Source: Chaenocephalus aceratus (Eukaryota > Chordata > Actinopteri > Perciformes > Channichthyidae). Taken from it: a stretch of 64,000 bases of DNA. This document shows, piece by piece, positions 53,001 to 64,000 of the stretch (position 1 is the stretch's first letter; every line of letters begins with the position of its first letter). A model generated the notes under the pieces. The model was not told the DNA's origin and ran no database searches. It saw nothing but the letters and a program-made list of their open reading frames with translations. The DNA lies in NCBI GenBank assembly GCA_023974075.1, contig CM043808.1, positions 23,603,078-23,667,077 of the forward strand. The letters run 5' to 3'. Made by a program: the position numbers and the translations under genes.

Positions 53001-54688
53001 ACATGCCTGAATGCAGTGAACATTTGAGCACAGGAAATCAACAGGGTCGTATTAACAGTGTCCTATAATTGTGCTCAGCTGAAGCCTATGTTGAGTTTGG
53101 CACCTTGCCTCGTTTCAGATGAATGTGACTCGCAAACTGTGGAGTAAGGAGTACAATTGTTCGTTCCCCCGCGAGGAGACGGTGCCTGTCATCGCCGTGT
53201 CCAGCTTCATGCTCTTTCTGCCCATCATCTTCTACTTGAGCAGCTTCCTTCACTCGGAACAAAAGAAACGCAAGCTCATACACCGTGAGTAACCAGCTTA
53301 ATTCGCCCATTGTCACACGGAGAGATTTTTCGACGGCGTTTTGAGGGGTTTGGGGTTTTTGTGGAGGGGGGGGGGGGGCTGACTGACTGTGATATTGGGG
53401 TTTTGTGGGGATGGGGGGGGGGGTGTTCTAGGTTGTTCTAAAGCATGGTGGGGTTGCCTCCTGCAAACCTCTGGATCATAGACAGGGTTGGACAATCTAT
53501 TGTTGTGTGTGTTGCTGGATGATGGTTGCCTTGAAGGATCAGAGAGGGTGGGAACTTTTTTTGATGAGGGGGTCAAGGACACATTGGGTATCATTCAAGA
53601 ATGACTCTTAAAAACTTTCTTCTTAAGTAGCAAGATCTAGTGATTTAAGAGAACTGAGTTTGAATTTTTAATAACATTTCTTAGTGTTTCAGACCAGAGT
53701 CATCCAAAGCACAGGTTCTTCATTTTGAGAGGGAATTGAATAAGAAAGACAAAAGACATGAATAAAACATATTTGCAGTCCAATAGTGAAATGTTGTTAT
53801 TAAAAAACCACATCTATGAACTTCTATACTTTTTTCTGTCCATTATTGAAAAAGATGAAGGTATAAGCTCATGATGATTACAATTAATGAATGAAAACAT
53901 GTCCCACCCCCCTGGCAGTTTGCCGGGGCCCCCTGGGGGTCCCTGAACCTCACTTTGGGAATCTGCCTTTCTCTTGCAGCAGGAAAAACACTTTTTTTGT
54001 CATGGGCATTATATTTCATAATCCCAATCTATTTAGATTTTAAATGTGTTTCAGAAAGAGGTGAACTCGAGACACAAAACTCAAATAAAAGTAATACGAT
54101 ATTGATATTCTGTTAATCTTATCATAATCATTATGGCTCACAAGTGGGTTTTTCTCAGGGTCTTTATGCAGGTTGATGCTCTTTTGTGAAACCTTGCATT
54201 AGACTAATCCGAGAGAAACATGTATATTAACTTGCTTTCGTCTTCTTTTTGTCAAAAGCAAGTCTCAAAGGCCTGTGGTGTGAAATTCTTGTTTTTACTC
54301 TTTGTTGACCATTTTTTTTTTAATGAAATGTGCAAAAAAAACGGAGCAAAACCGTTTGTTTTATTTGGCAAATGATGAGTTATGTTTAGATGTATGAATA
54401 CAAAGTGACAATGTTTGTAACAAGGTTGCATTAGGACCATGGATTTGTCTGTGGCCGTATCATCTTCATTATCTCCTTCAGGTTGTGCATTTATAATGAC
54501 CATTTTGACTTGTCTATAATGACTATTTTACTTTTAATTTCTAGAATAACACAACATACGACAGCCAAAGTTGTTTAACTCCTAAAATGGTACTTTGGTT
54601 GTTGGATTAATCTAAGTTTTGTGTCTTCACAGCCAAACGGGCGAGGTCATACAACACTCTGATGAACATTCAGGACAAACTGAGCTGA
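40576..54688 (+). CDS. ostm1: Osteopetrosis-associated transmembrane protein 1 (ClC-7 beta subunit), complete, six coding exons
   Basis: Exons 40576-40974, 51401-51515, 52229-52326, 52411-52521, 53119-53284 and 54633-54688 (TGA 54686-54688). All junctions are GT-AG with matching phases; 945 nt, 314 residues (human 334). Order: signal peptide ([17 protein letters not shown]), a luminal domain rich in Cys and with nine N-glycosylation sequons (NVT, NCS, NES, NDT, NQT, NHT, NKT, NVT, NCS), then a single transmembrane helix [20 protein letters not shown], followed by the conserved cytosolic [10 protein letters not shown] and a short tail ending DKLS. The strongest family signature is ITRKLW-like [14 protein letters not shown] plus the TM block in exon 5. 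OSTM1 stabilises the ClC-7 exchanger in lysosomes and the osteoclast ruffled border; loss causes osteopetrosis and neurodegeneration. The start is the first ATG before the signal peptide. Intron 1 (10.4 kb) is filled with nested transposons. Confidence 0.95.
41398..42468 (+). mobile_element. non-autonomous hAT element with a partial TTF-zinc-finger coding region
   Basis: Left terminus CAGGCCCGGTTCTACGGG, reverse complement of the right terminus CAGGCCCGGTTCCAGAAC: inverted repeats beginning CAG as in hAT elements. An 8-bp target duplication flanks it, TCTGTGGT (41390-41397) and TCTGTGGA (42469-42476), one mismatch. Length 1071 bp, too short for a full transposase. The inside retains the N-terminal part of a hAT-related protein (next entry) and an AAT/AAG simple repeat. 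Confidence 0.88.
41833..42375 (+). pseudogene. hAT-related TTF-type zinc-finger protein, N-terminal fragment
   Basis: Open for about 180 codons. After a Pro-rich lead comes [20 protein letters not shown], then [20 protein letters not shown] and GYDNWRHA, the pattern of the TTF-type zinc finger found in hAT/ZMYM-like transposon proteins. The dimerisation and catalytic RNase-H-like regions with their DDE residues are missing, and no ATG opens the frame (it begins at GTG). It is therefore a truncated transposase remnant, not a working gene. Confidence 0.8.
42557..44004. mobile_element. foldback element I (arms about 400-430 bp)
   Basis: Arms 42557 to about 42985 and about 43600 to 44004 are reverse complements with some divergence. 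Terminal sequence ATGGAGTCAGATTTGGGTCA and its reverse complement at 43985-44004. The arms are CpG-rich outside and AT-rich near the loop. The central 600 bp is built from ACTATAGTAAT-like units, with a block of about 110 bp (GTTCTATAGTGTGTTYAAAA core) duplicated at about 43075 and 43258. GGATGG lies beside both ends and may be a short target duplication. No coding capacity. Confidence 0.85.
44108..45881. mobile_element. foldback element II (arms about 415-430 bp)
   Basis: Arms 44108 to about 44522 and about 45453 to 45881 are reverse complements: ATGGGCTCAGAACAGTCTCA at the left end matches TGAGACTGTTCTGAGCCCAT at the right. They share TAGATAGAAAAAATTACAAG and CATGAAGCGCTACGTCATGA blocks in inverted order. 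The 930-bp centre is unique, CpG-rich and contains a 20-bp direct repeat TTCGGAAAGTGGCGCTGTAC at about 45317 and 45375. It may be an integral part of the surrounding TTAA element rather than a separate insertion. Confidence 0.8.
45900..46216. mobile_element. MITE with 30+ bp inverted repeats and TAA target duplication
   Basis: 317 bp, flanked by TAA at 45897-45899 and 46217-46219. Both ends begin CGGCCCGTCCACACAGCGGC and continue identically through GTGCGTTGACGCTT, so the inverted repeats are essentially perfect over about 34 bp. TAA duplication fits the PIF/Harbinger superfamily. The near-perfect ends suggest it is one of the youngest insertions in the stack. Confidence 0.82.
46505..46681 (-). 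mobile_element. tRNA-derived fish SINE, minus strand
   Basis: Read on the minus strand it has an A-box-like TGGTGCAGTGG, a B-box-like GGTTCAAAGACC, and a 3' end GTAAGTCGCTTTGGATAAAA followed by GCGTGACATG. This is the layout of a tRNA-headed SINE with the LINE-type tail that is very common in fish. The same tail appears alone at 59413-59440. Confidence 0.75.
46793..48965. mobile_element. DNA element with TIR AAGGGTGCGTTCACACCT
   Basis: Left end AAGGGTGCGTTCACACCT (46793-46810) and right end AGGTGTGAATGCACCCTT (48948-48965) are inverted repeats with one mismatch. It interrupts the old hAT-type MITE at the point where the intact copy (56492-57025) reads straight through GGTACTTTAACTATATTG. The target duplication is not resolved. 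It is 2.2 kb, of which 1380 bp is a further insertion. No transposase seen. Confidence 0.75.
47542..48921. mobile_element. innermost DNA element with TIR GGGGCCTCATTTATAA
   Basis: Left end GGGGCCTCATTTATAAAG, right end reverse complement GGGGCCTCATTTATAACG. TGGT flanks both ends (TGGTAT left, TGGTGC right), possibly a decayed target duplication. Lies inside the element at 46793-48965. AT-rich, with CpG-bearing subterminal repeats (CGTACG, TACGCA) near both ends. No coding capacity. Confidence 0.75.
49982..50045. repeat. (CA)n microsatellite
   Basis: 64 bp of pure CA repeat inside the TTAA-flanked element 49725-51311. Confidence 0.97.
50565..50690. repeat. 16-bp GC-rich minisatellite, two unit types
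   Basis: About eight tandem 16-bp units: four of CGCAGCCGTAACGCGG type (one with ACACGG), followed by four of CGCAGACGGACGGTGG type. Both types keep the same period and the same CGCAG start, so they are diverged blocks of one array. Confidence 0.9.
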
Positions 54689-56491
<1,803 letters not shown>

Positions 56492-57025
56492 CAGAGGTGG
56501 GACGTAACTAAGTACATTTACTCAAGTACTGTCTTTAAGTTCAATTTTTGAAACTTGTGTACTTCAAATTCAGAGGTAAATCGTGTACTTTTACGTTGTT
56601 ACATTTACTTTGTACCTTTAGTTACTTTACATATTTTGTTTAATGTTGTTAAATATAATCAACACTTAAATATGACCTAGAGTAAATTCACAAGCTACCT
56701 TGCAGAATACAAAGTAAGGCAAGTTTATTTATATAGCACATTTCAACACAATTCAACGCAATTCAAAGTAGATAACTTTGATGAACCCTTAAATGCATCA
56801 ATAATTATGATCAAAACATACAATATATATTATTTGGAAATGGATGTATTTGCATAATAAGTACTTTCACTTTTGGTACTTTAACTATATTGTAATGCTA
56901 ATACTTTTCTACTTTTACTTGAGGAACATTTGGAATGCAGGACTTTTACTGTAACAGAGTATTCCTTCACTCTGGTACTTCTACTTTTACTCAAGTACCA
57001 GATCTGAGTACTTCTCCTACCTCTG
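56492..57025. mobile_element. intact hAT-type MITE
   Basis: 534 bp. Left end CAGAGGTGGGACGTAACTAA, right end reverse complement CAGAGGTAGGAGAAGTACTC. An 8-bp duplication is still visible (GCGAGGTG at 56484-56491, GTGAAGTG at 57026-57033, two transitions). Rich in AAGTAC/GTACTT words, a hallmark of a very abundant fish repeat. A fish interspersed core (TTTATTTATATAGCACATTT) at about 56720-56780 has been inserted in it. It is the intact relative of the broken copy in ostm1 intron 1. Confidence 0.85.
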
Positions 57026-59398
57026 GTGAAGTGTTGAGGGGCCCGGAGCTCCAGAATGACAGCTTTGATTCCCGATAAGCCTCGCTGCTTTCCTCGAGCT
57101 CACCGGGACCTTAAGCGGGGCTGAAAGTCAGGAAAACCTCCCGGAGAAATGGAGCGCAGCCCGCCACGTGAACAGCAGATCGGATGGAAAAGCTGCAGCC
57201 CCCCGTGATTCAGCCATTTACAGTCAGAGTAGTAATGTCACCATCTAAAAATACCATAAGTAAAAGAGCGAGTCCATATGTAGTGAGTGAACATGTTAAC
57301 CTAAAAAATGTAAATAATTCTTATTGGGAATGGCGCCATTCAGTCTGCATTATTAGGCTACTGTATTATTGGATTGTCATTACAGATGCACACGCCTAAA
57401 CAGAGATGTAATAATGTAGGTGGAGATTATTTGATCCCCAACACCAGTTAGTTAGTGACCAACATTATATTAGATTGGTCTTTGTTTGGTTATGTGAAGT
57501 GTTCCACTGATGTGGAAACTTTAATACAGATGTGGGAGACATATTTTGACTACAAGTTAATGGTTAGAAATAAGGAATATTTGTTTATTCAGATTAAGAT
57601 TGAGCAATTACTGACCATTTTCATATGGACGTTTAGCAGCTTTAACAGGGCAATTTATTGTTTTTGTGGAGAGCAGAAATGACACAAACACCTTAAAAAC
57701 AAGTACTTTTTCATTTTGAATACTTCACTACAGGTAAGTGCTGGAGAAAGTATTAAGATACTTTATTAGTAAAAGTGTCAATATCCAACAAGTACAAATA
57801 TTATACACTTTTATGTGTGAGATGATAAATAGAAAAAGAGTACACATTTTCCCTCTGCAGAAGTATAGAGTATCATCATGTAGATTTCAGGTACCTTCAA
57901 ACTGTGACTCTCACTTAGATCCATGTATTAACCTCTCATCACTCCATGTATTATCTTTACCCTAATGAAGAATGGCTTTGGCTCACAGTATGGCATTAGC
58001 GGACAGGCAGCTGACTGACGTGTATGCAGATCATTTAGTCCTATGAAACAAATGAACACATTTCAACCCATGCATTTCTTTAAATGTTCTCCTGCCGACT
58101 GCAACAATGAGCAACAGGTTGGCGACGTGAAGTGCCTAATGAGAATGTTTTAGTCGTACTCTGGATTTTTATCTCTCATCCATTGAATTGTTAGCCTCAC
58201 ATGTCACAAAATGACAGTATATCTCTGGATGTTTGCGTTCTAACCAGCTTAATGTTCTTATCTTTTTCCTTCATACTCCATCTTTAGAGACAGAGGGGTG
58301 CAGCTTTCGTTATAAGATCAGGCTTGGAGTCTTCTTTTTGCCACTGTGTAAAAGAGAGACAAGGGTCTTTTAGTGAGAAGAACATGTTTCTTTTCAAGTG
58401 CTTAAGAATTGTGCTTTTTTTCTTGGCCACAGTTTATGATACAATGCAAAGGCAGCTGTTTTACCCTTTCACTAAACTGACTGAACTCTGGCAAAAAACA
58501 AAACAAAATCCACCAGTAATCACGGCCTAATGCCTGCATAATTATTGTACACCTAATCCACCCACAAAGAGCTTTGATAAGAAACAATGACTGTGAGAAT
58601 AATAAATCTCTAAGTGTTACAGTTTATACGGAATAAATTAATTTGATTTATGTAAACTGACTCACATCCTGATCTGGACTGCCTGCATGCTGAGGTTTTT
58701 GTAAGATAAGGATAAGATCAAAAACAGAATACATATTGACTTTTAGATACTAAGGTTTGTACACACTCACAAAGTAAAGGATTCTGGACGTTAATTCATA
58801 TCAATTCAATATGGTTGATTTATAGATTTGAATCTTTAATTCTGATTCTGAAAAGAGCCTGTCATTTTTATGCAATAGTCCGAATTACAACAATATAGCC
58901 TCTAGGACATCAGTGCTCAGGGATGCACATAGCCACTGTGATTTGGATGTAAATGCACACTTTATTTTATCTTACAGACTTGTACAAATCTAAATTACAG
59001 TTTTAATAAATGTAGCTTTTTATTCATTATATTTTCTAATAAGGAATCATCTACTAAGAAATTCTTAGATTGATCACATTTTAGTTAAAATCTTTGTATT
59101 TTGTACCTAATGATTCATTATTTGACACACTTTTTTACCAAATTGCAAAACACATCGCTTGATTGCTCTCATTTTGATAAATCCAGGCTTTAAATTGTGC
59201 AACTCTTCATCCTTTCTCTTGCTCTCGGTAATGTGTGAACGCGTTGAGGAGGAGGAGGAATAAAGCAGGCATGTTGTATATATCCTTTATTTAACCAGGT
59301 AAAGTTAAAGGATATATCTTATCTAAAGCCAGTTGAGTAGCTCTATGAAACCTGATTGTACTTATATGATTCTGTTTTCTTCAAGTTTGTATCTTCTT

Positions 59399-59455
59399 GG
59401 TCGAATGCACTTATTGTAAGTCGCTTTGGATAAAAGCGTCTTCTAAATGTAATAT
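59399..59455 (+). repeat. fish LINE/SINE 3' tail fragment
   Basis: Carries GCACTTATTGTAAGTCGCTT then TGGATAAAAGCGTCTTCTAA, the tail that is also present in the SINE at 46505-46681. The head is missing. Confidence 0.75.
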
Positions 59456-61189
59456 ATAACATGTTGAAGCATGACGGCTGAACTGAGGATTGTTGAGTGG
59501 ATAAATGATGACCCAAACCCAAACCCAAAGACCCTGTCTTATAAGAATGAAAAAACAATAAGAGACTGGCAACAAAGACCCTTGAGTTTATTTCATTTAC
59601 AACATTATGAACACATGATACATGTTATTATTGTTTCCTGTAATATCCTCTTCTTCTGCATAATGTGTTCGTCAGTGTCCCTCACTCTTTCTCCTCATTT
59701 AAAAGGTACAAATCGTGCAGCTTAACATTTACAGCCAACATGGTTACGATGGAAAATAAACTGTATGGCTGTTTGCAAAAAAGATGCTCCAGCAGATGGC
59801 AAACACATACAGTACTTCTCTTTGCCAGGTTACCTTGAGACAAGGCCAGCACACATTTCAGATTTGAAAGAAGAGGATGCTCTTTGTGTTGTTTCTGAAT
59901 CTGGCCTTTCCTCTTCGATTTATTAAATCTAATTCTTGTCAAATGACTGTTTTTTGTTCTTTGACAAGGTCACAGCCTCCTCTAGACTAAATGCCTCTGT
60001 ATTCTCTGCTTTCCTCCACTCTGCTTCATTCTCCTCAGTGCATCCCATGATACAAAGCATTGAATGTCTCCTTCGTTAGTGCAATATTAAGAAACTGTTA
60101 GTCAGGATTTAAGTTGTTACGCAAGCCCTCCCCACCACCACTATAAGCTGTCAGTTAGTTAACTGGCTGAAGGTCAGGCTTAGATTATGCACCTCTCAAC
60201 CCCTGTGCAATGAATATGATGCTTTGTTGAAGAAGGAGTAAACATATGCCCCTGGGGGTAGGAATTAGCAGACACACACACATGCACCCTCTCTCACAGA
60301 GCATATGCAGAGTGAATGGGGCTTATTATACACCTGTGAGTGGGGTCAAAGTCTGTCAATCCCTAGCTTATGGTATTATAATAGATTATAGAATCACTCT
60401 CTAATGGCAGTCATTCAGTTTGTAATCTCAGCAGTTGATGCAAAAGCACTCAGAGTTCCAGCTAAGGGTCTGTTGAAAATAAGGCCTTCTCCTCATTCAT
60501 CCCTTACTTCCCCCCCTTTCACAAAGGTCTTATGACAAGTCAGCTGTTGGTGACATCACAGATGCTGGATCAGATGTCAGAAACCTTTGCTGGCTGACTT
60601 ACATCCCTTGTGGCTCAGCAGCAACTGAGGCCACTTGAGGCCAAAGGAGCGGCGAGGTGCCCGGGGGGTGAGGGGTAGGGGGGCACTTCACAGGGCAGGA
60701 ACATCTGACCCATGTGTGGGTTTGTTTGTGTGGACGACCGGAGAGTGCCCATCTTGCCATCAGCTTGAGAAGACATTAATCATGTGTGTGAAGAGTGTGT
60801 GTGGCTTACAAAGTGTGGATGTTGTGCATGTGCGTGACAGGATATCTGTTCTTGAGACATGGCAGTGAAATCTGCATGTGTTTGAAACATCTTGTCAAAC
60901 ATAAAAGGTTTGGGGGATAGTAGTTTGTGGAACCTGAGTTGAGTTTGGATCACAAGACAGTACCGCCACCTCCTGGTTTCTTTGAATATTACAACCACGG
61001 TCCGTCTCATGATCAAGTCACTGTGCCTGATTCTTTTAGTGAACATTACATGTATAAATGTTGACTGTTTAATGCAAATATAAATTCATATTTATTACCC
61101 GAGTACCATGTAGACCTTTAATGCACCTGTTGGTTTGTAATTGTAATTGTGATGTTCTTTTTTTAACGTGGTGCTTACCTCTCTCTTTA

Positions 61190-61255
61190 ATACATGTACA
61201 TAATACATGTTCCCTCTGTGGGACAAATAAAGGGATTCTGATTCTGATTCTATTT
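61190..61255 (+). repeat. non-LTR retrotransposon 3' tail
   Basis: CCCTCTGTGGGACAAATAAA followed by GGATTCTGATTCTGATTCT: a short polyadenylation-like motif plus an (ATTCTG)n tail, the usual end of a group of fish non-LTR elements. Only the tail is present. Confidence 0.7.
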
Positions 61256-62189
61256 CTAAATAAGCTATCGTGACTTTTGCAGGCAGTTTGTTGCCCTTGG
61301 AATATTGTTTTTAGTATAGTTTTTGATGATTATACATGCGTGACTTAAGACCTAGTATTTTAAACTTGCTTCATGTCTTAAGAGTATAGGCAGACCTCAG
61401 TTGATAATGTTATACGTGATAATGTTACATCAGTTTTAAGAAAATACTTCAACTGACTGTAGAGGTCATGTACTACTCCTGTAAAAATGCTTGTGTTAAT
61501 ATGCCTTCCCATTTTTGTTTCCTTAATGACAATCATAGAATATTTCCAATAAAGTGATAGTGTCAAATAACTGTCTAGAACGTTTTTTTTGTTTGTTAAG
61601 AAAACAGACCATACTAATGCCTTGCAGACAGTTTTTTCGTGATGTTTATAAATTACAATGACCAGTCAGAAGTTTAGAAACCGGATGCTACCAATAGATG
61701 GCAGTAACATGCCAAATATCATATTAACGATCAGTATTTTACTTTCTGCATTGCTACAACTGCCCAATTAAACTACACATGTATCAATATTCTCAAAACT
61801 GTAAGTATAACTGTCACAAATGTTTCATGAGAAACAGAATTCTATTGTATATCTACATTTTCAACTATGATCTTTTTCGACAAACTATAATAGGACTTTT
61901 TAATTATATTATCAACATATATCACATGCTGAATACCATGTAAATATACACTGGTCGTTTTTGTTGTTAATAAAAGCGTTTTTTTTGCACGACCTTGAAG
62001 TTTCAACTTTATTTTCTTCAAATTAACAGACCTTTTTTATTTATTATTATTTGTTTTTATTGACAATTATTTTACAAACCATCAAGGCTCATTGTAACAG
62101 TAAAACATTTCACTTGGTGTTGATACAGTGCAAAAAAACAAATAACATACAGCAAAAAAAATAACTTTACGGAAGTGTGCGGGTCCTAT

Positions 62190-62411
62190 TCAAGTAACAT
62201 AAATAAATCCAATAATATCATTCATGTATTGGAGCGATTTTGCAAAAACTTTTAGTTCATTCTTCCATCCGGTCATATGAGGTTTAGCTTTCAAATATTT
62301 ACACTTACGAATAAAATGTTTACTCAAATTAATAGACTGTCTCTGAAGTTCTAACAGTTTTGCTTTTGAGGTTTCAATATTACGAGGGACACTTGAAGGT
62401 AGCACTCTTTA
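62190..62411 (-). other. unassigned 73-codon open frame with AATAAA downstream
   Basis: Open between two stops on the minus strand, with a protein-like composition: heptad-like Leu/Lys pattern (KAKLLELQRQSINLSKHFIR) then KPHMTGWKNELKVFAKSLQY and a hydrophobic end. There is no ATG at its head and no good splice acceptor upstream (no pyrimidine tract). Downstream on the same strand are A-rich tracts at about 62030-62060. It could be the last coding stretch of a 5'-truncated retroelement, or a decayed retrocopy. I do not recognise the family. Confidence 0.3.
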
Positions 62412-62424
62412 TTCTGGTCGCTCT

Positions 62425-62438
62425 GTCGCCAAGGCAAC
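62425..62438. promoter_or_regulatory. RFX X-box-like site
   Basis: GTCGCCAAGGCAAC matches the symmetric X-box GTTGCCATGGCAAC at 12 of 14 positions and keeps the RYYNYY-N-RRNRAC pattern. It lies 97 bp upstream of the ATG at 62535, the usual distance for RFX-controlled ciliary genes. Confidence 0.65.
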
Positions 62439-62534
62439 GTTACCAAACAGACCGCGGCGCCACAGACCTGCTGCTTTTTCATCAGGACAGAAACCAACAT
62501 ATCTGTCAGGACTTTCACACAACATACTGTGGAC

Positions 62535-63542
62535 ATGGAAGACAGTGATATGGACCCAGAAGAGGCGTATGAACCGTCTGAGATGTTCGAGAATGAAGAG
62601 GTCAAGAGCGGGTTAGTGTGTAAACTGGGCAGTCACAGTGAAAAGTCTTTTAGAAAACCTAACGACAAGTCAACTGCCTGCAGTTTGCTTTTCATACTGG
62701 AACAAGAAAGCAGCTTCGCGTCGGGCCGAACCACGCCCCTTAGCTGTGATATAATGAGCATATACCACGGCCTGTCGTGAGCTATTGCTTAAATATAAGA
62801 TACAATGGTATGTCTAGGCTACAGGAAACCTTTATTTTTCAACGAAGTAGACTATAATAAGAAAGATAAATGCATTAATAATAACAATGCTGCATTATTT
62901 GGAGTCAATGGGTCACATGACATGGAAGCTACAAAAAAATGAATGAGTTTCCAATTGAAAAACGACTGTTTTTTCATTAAAATGTTTATAACAAGTAGAA
63001 GGTAGACTATATAATTCATTAACAAATAAATATTCCATGCATGTCCATTATAAATCTGCATTGATTTTGTGTCACTTGACATGGAAGCTGTTGAAATAAA
63101 CAGAAATTAAGTTCTATTAAAAGATAATTCTATTAATTTATATTCAAATATTTATGCTCAATCAATTCATATCAATCATAAAAAAATGGATGGTCCATAA
63201 GTGAGAATGAGAGTGGTAAAGTGTGAGGGCTCAGACATGAGCTAACCGTCCTCTGACTCAGACAGTCTGTTGAATATCCAATGTAAAACTAACTTCTTAG
63301 GTCTTATTTTTTCTATCCTTATATTTGTAATGAGTCCCTGAACCAATATACAAAGGATAGCAGGGTAGCCTGATTACAAATGAGTAAAAATATTCTAGTC
63401 TAAATCTATGTTTCATCGTCCTTAGTTTTAGTCTGAATCCAACTGCTTACTGTACATTTACAGGGCCTCCACACAGGAGGATGAAGAAGACCCTGATATG
63501 AAGGTCGATGAGGAGCCCTATGAGATCCAGCATCAAGAGGTG

Positions 63543-63595
<53 letters not shown>

Positions 63596-63611
63596 GGAGG
63601 GAAGTGAAAAG
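62535..63611 (+). CDS. unidentified acidic protein, first two coding exons (partial, runs off right edge)
   Basis: Exon 1 62535-62611 (ATG, donor GTTAGT) and exon 2 63464-63611 (acceptor TTACAG, donor GTTTGT); the phases join exactly, GG plus G giving Gly. The product starts MEDSDMDPEEAYEPSEMFEN, continues EDEEDPDMKVDEEPYEIQHQ and then a run of 18 Glu encoded by GAG/GAA at 63546-63599, ending GSEK at the donor. This is 75 residues of very acidic, probably disordered N-terminus, too low in complexity to name. It is not the start of SEC63, the gene next to OSTM1 in human. The nearby X-box-like site suggests a ciliary role. Further exons lie beyond the window. Confidence 0.6.
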
Positions 63612-64000
63612 GTTTGTTGAGTGTCCAACCCTTCAGTGTTCATGTCCTCTACATCCACAGTCATTTATTTGTATCAATGTACTAATCAAAAATCACCTTT
63701 TCGTTTATTCAGGATTCATTACTTTATTGACAAATCAACATGATTGGTTGGAATTTGTTTCAATTAGCTCACTTAAACTCAGACAGACCAAACGAGTAAA
63801 GCCACTTACTCCCGAAGCCTATAGTACAATTAAAAACATAAAACATTTAGATAATATCCTTACCGATTAAATACATACGAGAGCGTAAAACAATGAATTA
63901 AATCCAACATATAGGGAACCTAAGATAAAACACCAGAACCTGTAGGGAAATTAGCAGCACCACCAAACCACCTAGATAAAGTGCATTAAAAACATATTGT
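63612..64000 (+). other. intron 2 of the unidentified acidic gene
   Basis: AT-rich sequence after the GTTTGT donor. No acceptor with a convincing coding frame was found before the edge. Confidence 0.45.

Larger units (their letters stand above)
57034..62189. other. intergenic DNA right of ostm1
   Basis: 5.1 kb without a recognisable exon. Contains retroelement tails at about 59399-59455 and 61190-61255, and a GC-richer block at about 60590-60860. Otherwise AT-rich and featureless to me. Confidence 0.55.

Noticed and set aside
63508..63870. 120-codon frame rich in Arg over the GAG tract
   Set aside because: Wrong frame of the poly-Glu exon; it reads GAG repeats as AGG and runs on into the intron.

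Overview
This is vertebrate genomic DNA from a ray-finned (teleost) fish. The evidence is spliced genes with GT-AG introns, long dinucleotide microsatellites, tRNA-derived fish SINEs, TTAA-flanked and hAT-type transposons, and clearly fish-like versions of four genes known to be neighbours in vertebrates. Human 6q21 carries OSTM1, NR2E1, SNX3 and AFG1L in this order, so the window is a conserved syntenic block seen from the other side.

Layout: (1) 1-1593, first two coding exons of afg1l on the minus strand, running off the left edge. (2) 1594-2508, a compact head-to-head promoter shared with snx3. (3) 2509-14237, snx3 on the plus strand, four coding exons, complete 162-residue product. (4) 14238-16839, a tail-to-tail intergenic gap with a CA microsatellite. 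(5) 16840-23175, nr2e1 (TLX orphan nuclear receptor) on the minus strand, nine coding exons. (6) 23.2-40.5 kb, a gene-poor stretch upstream of nr2e1 with a large 21/42-bp minisatellite and likely regulatory DNA. (7) 40576-54688, ostm1 on the plus strand, six coding exons, 314 residues; its first intron is a nested stack of DNA transposons. (8) 54.7-62.4 kb, intergenic, with a 264-bp pure GT tract and an intact hAT-type MITE. (9) 62535 to the right edge, the first two coding exons of an unidentified acidic protein behind an RFX X-box-like site.

The genes do not form a pathway. afg1l is a mitochondrial AAA+ ATPase, snx3 an endosomal PX protein in retromer sorting, nr2e1 a neural stem-cell repressor, and ostm1 the lysosomal partner of the ClC-7 chloride/proton exchanger. 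What is unusual here is mostly structural. The nr2e1 intron 7 acceptor reads AT where AG is expected, and nr2e1 exon 1 has an in-frame 11-codon extension. The ostm1 intron 1 holds elements inside elements, including two foldback elements with arms of about 400 bp. I found no prokaryote-type system, CRISPR array, rRNA or functional tRNA gene.
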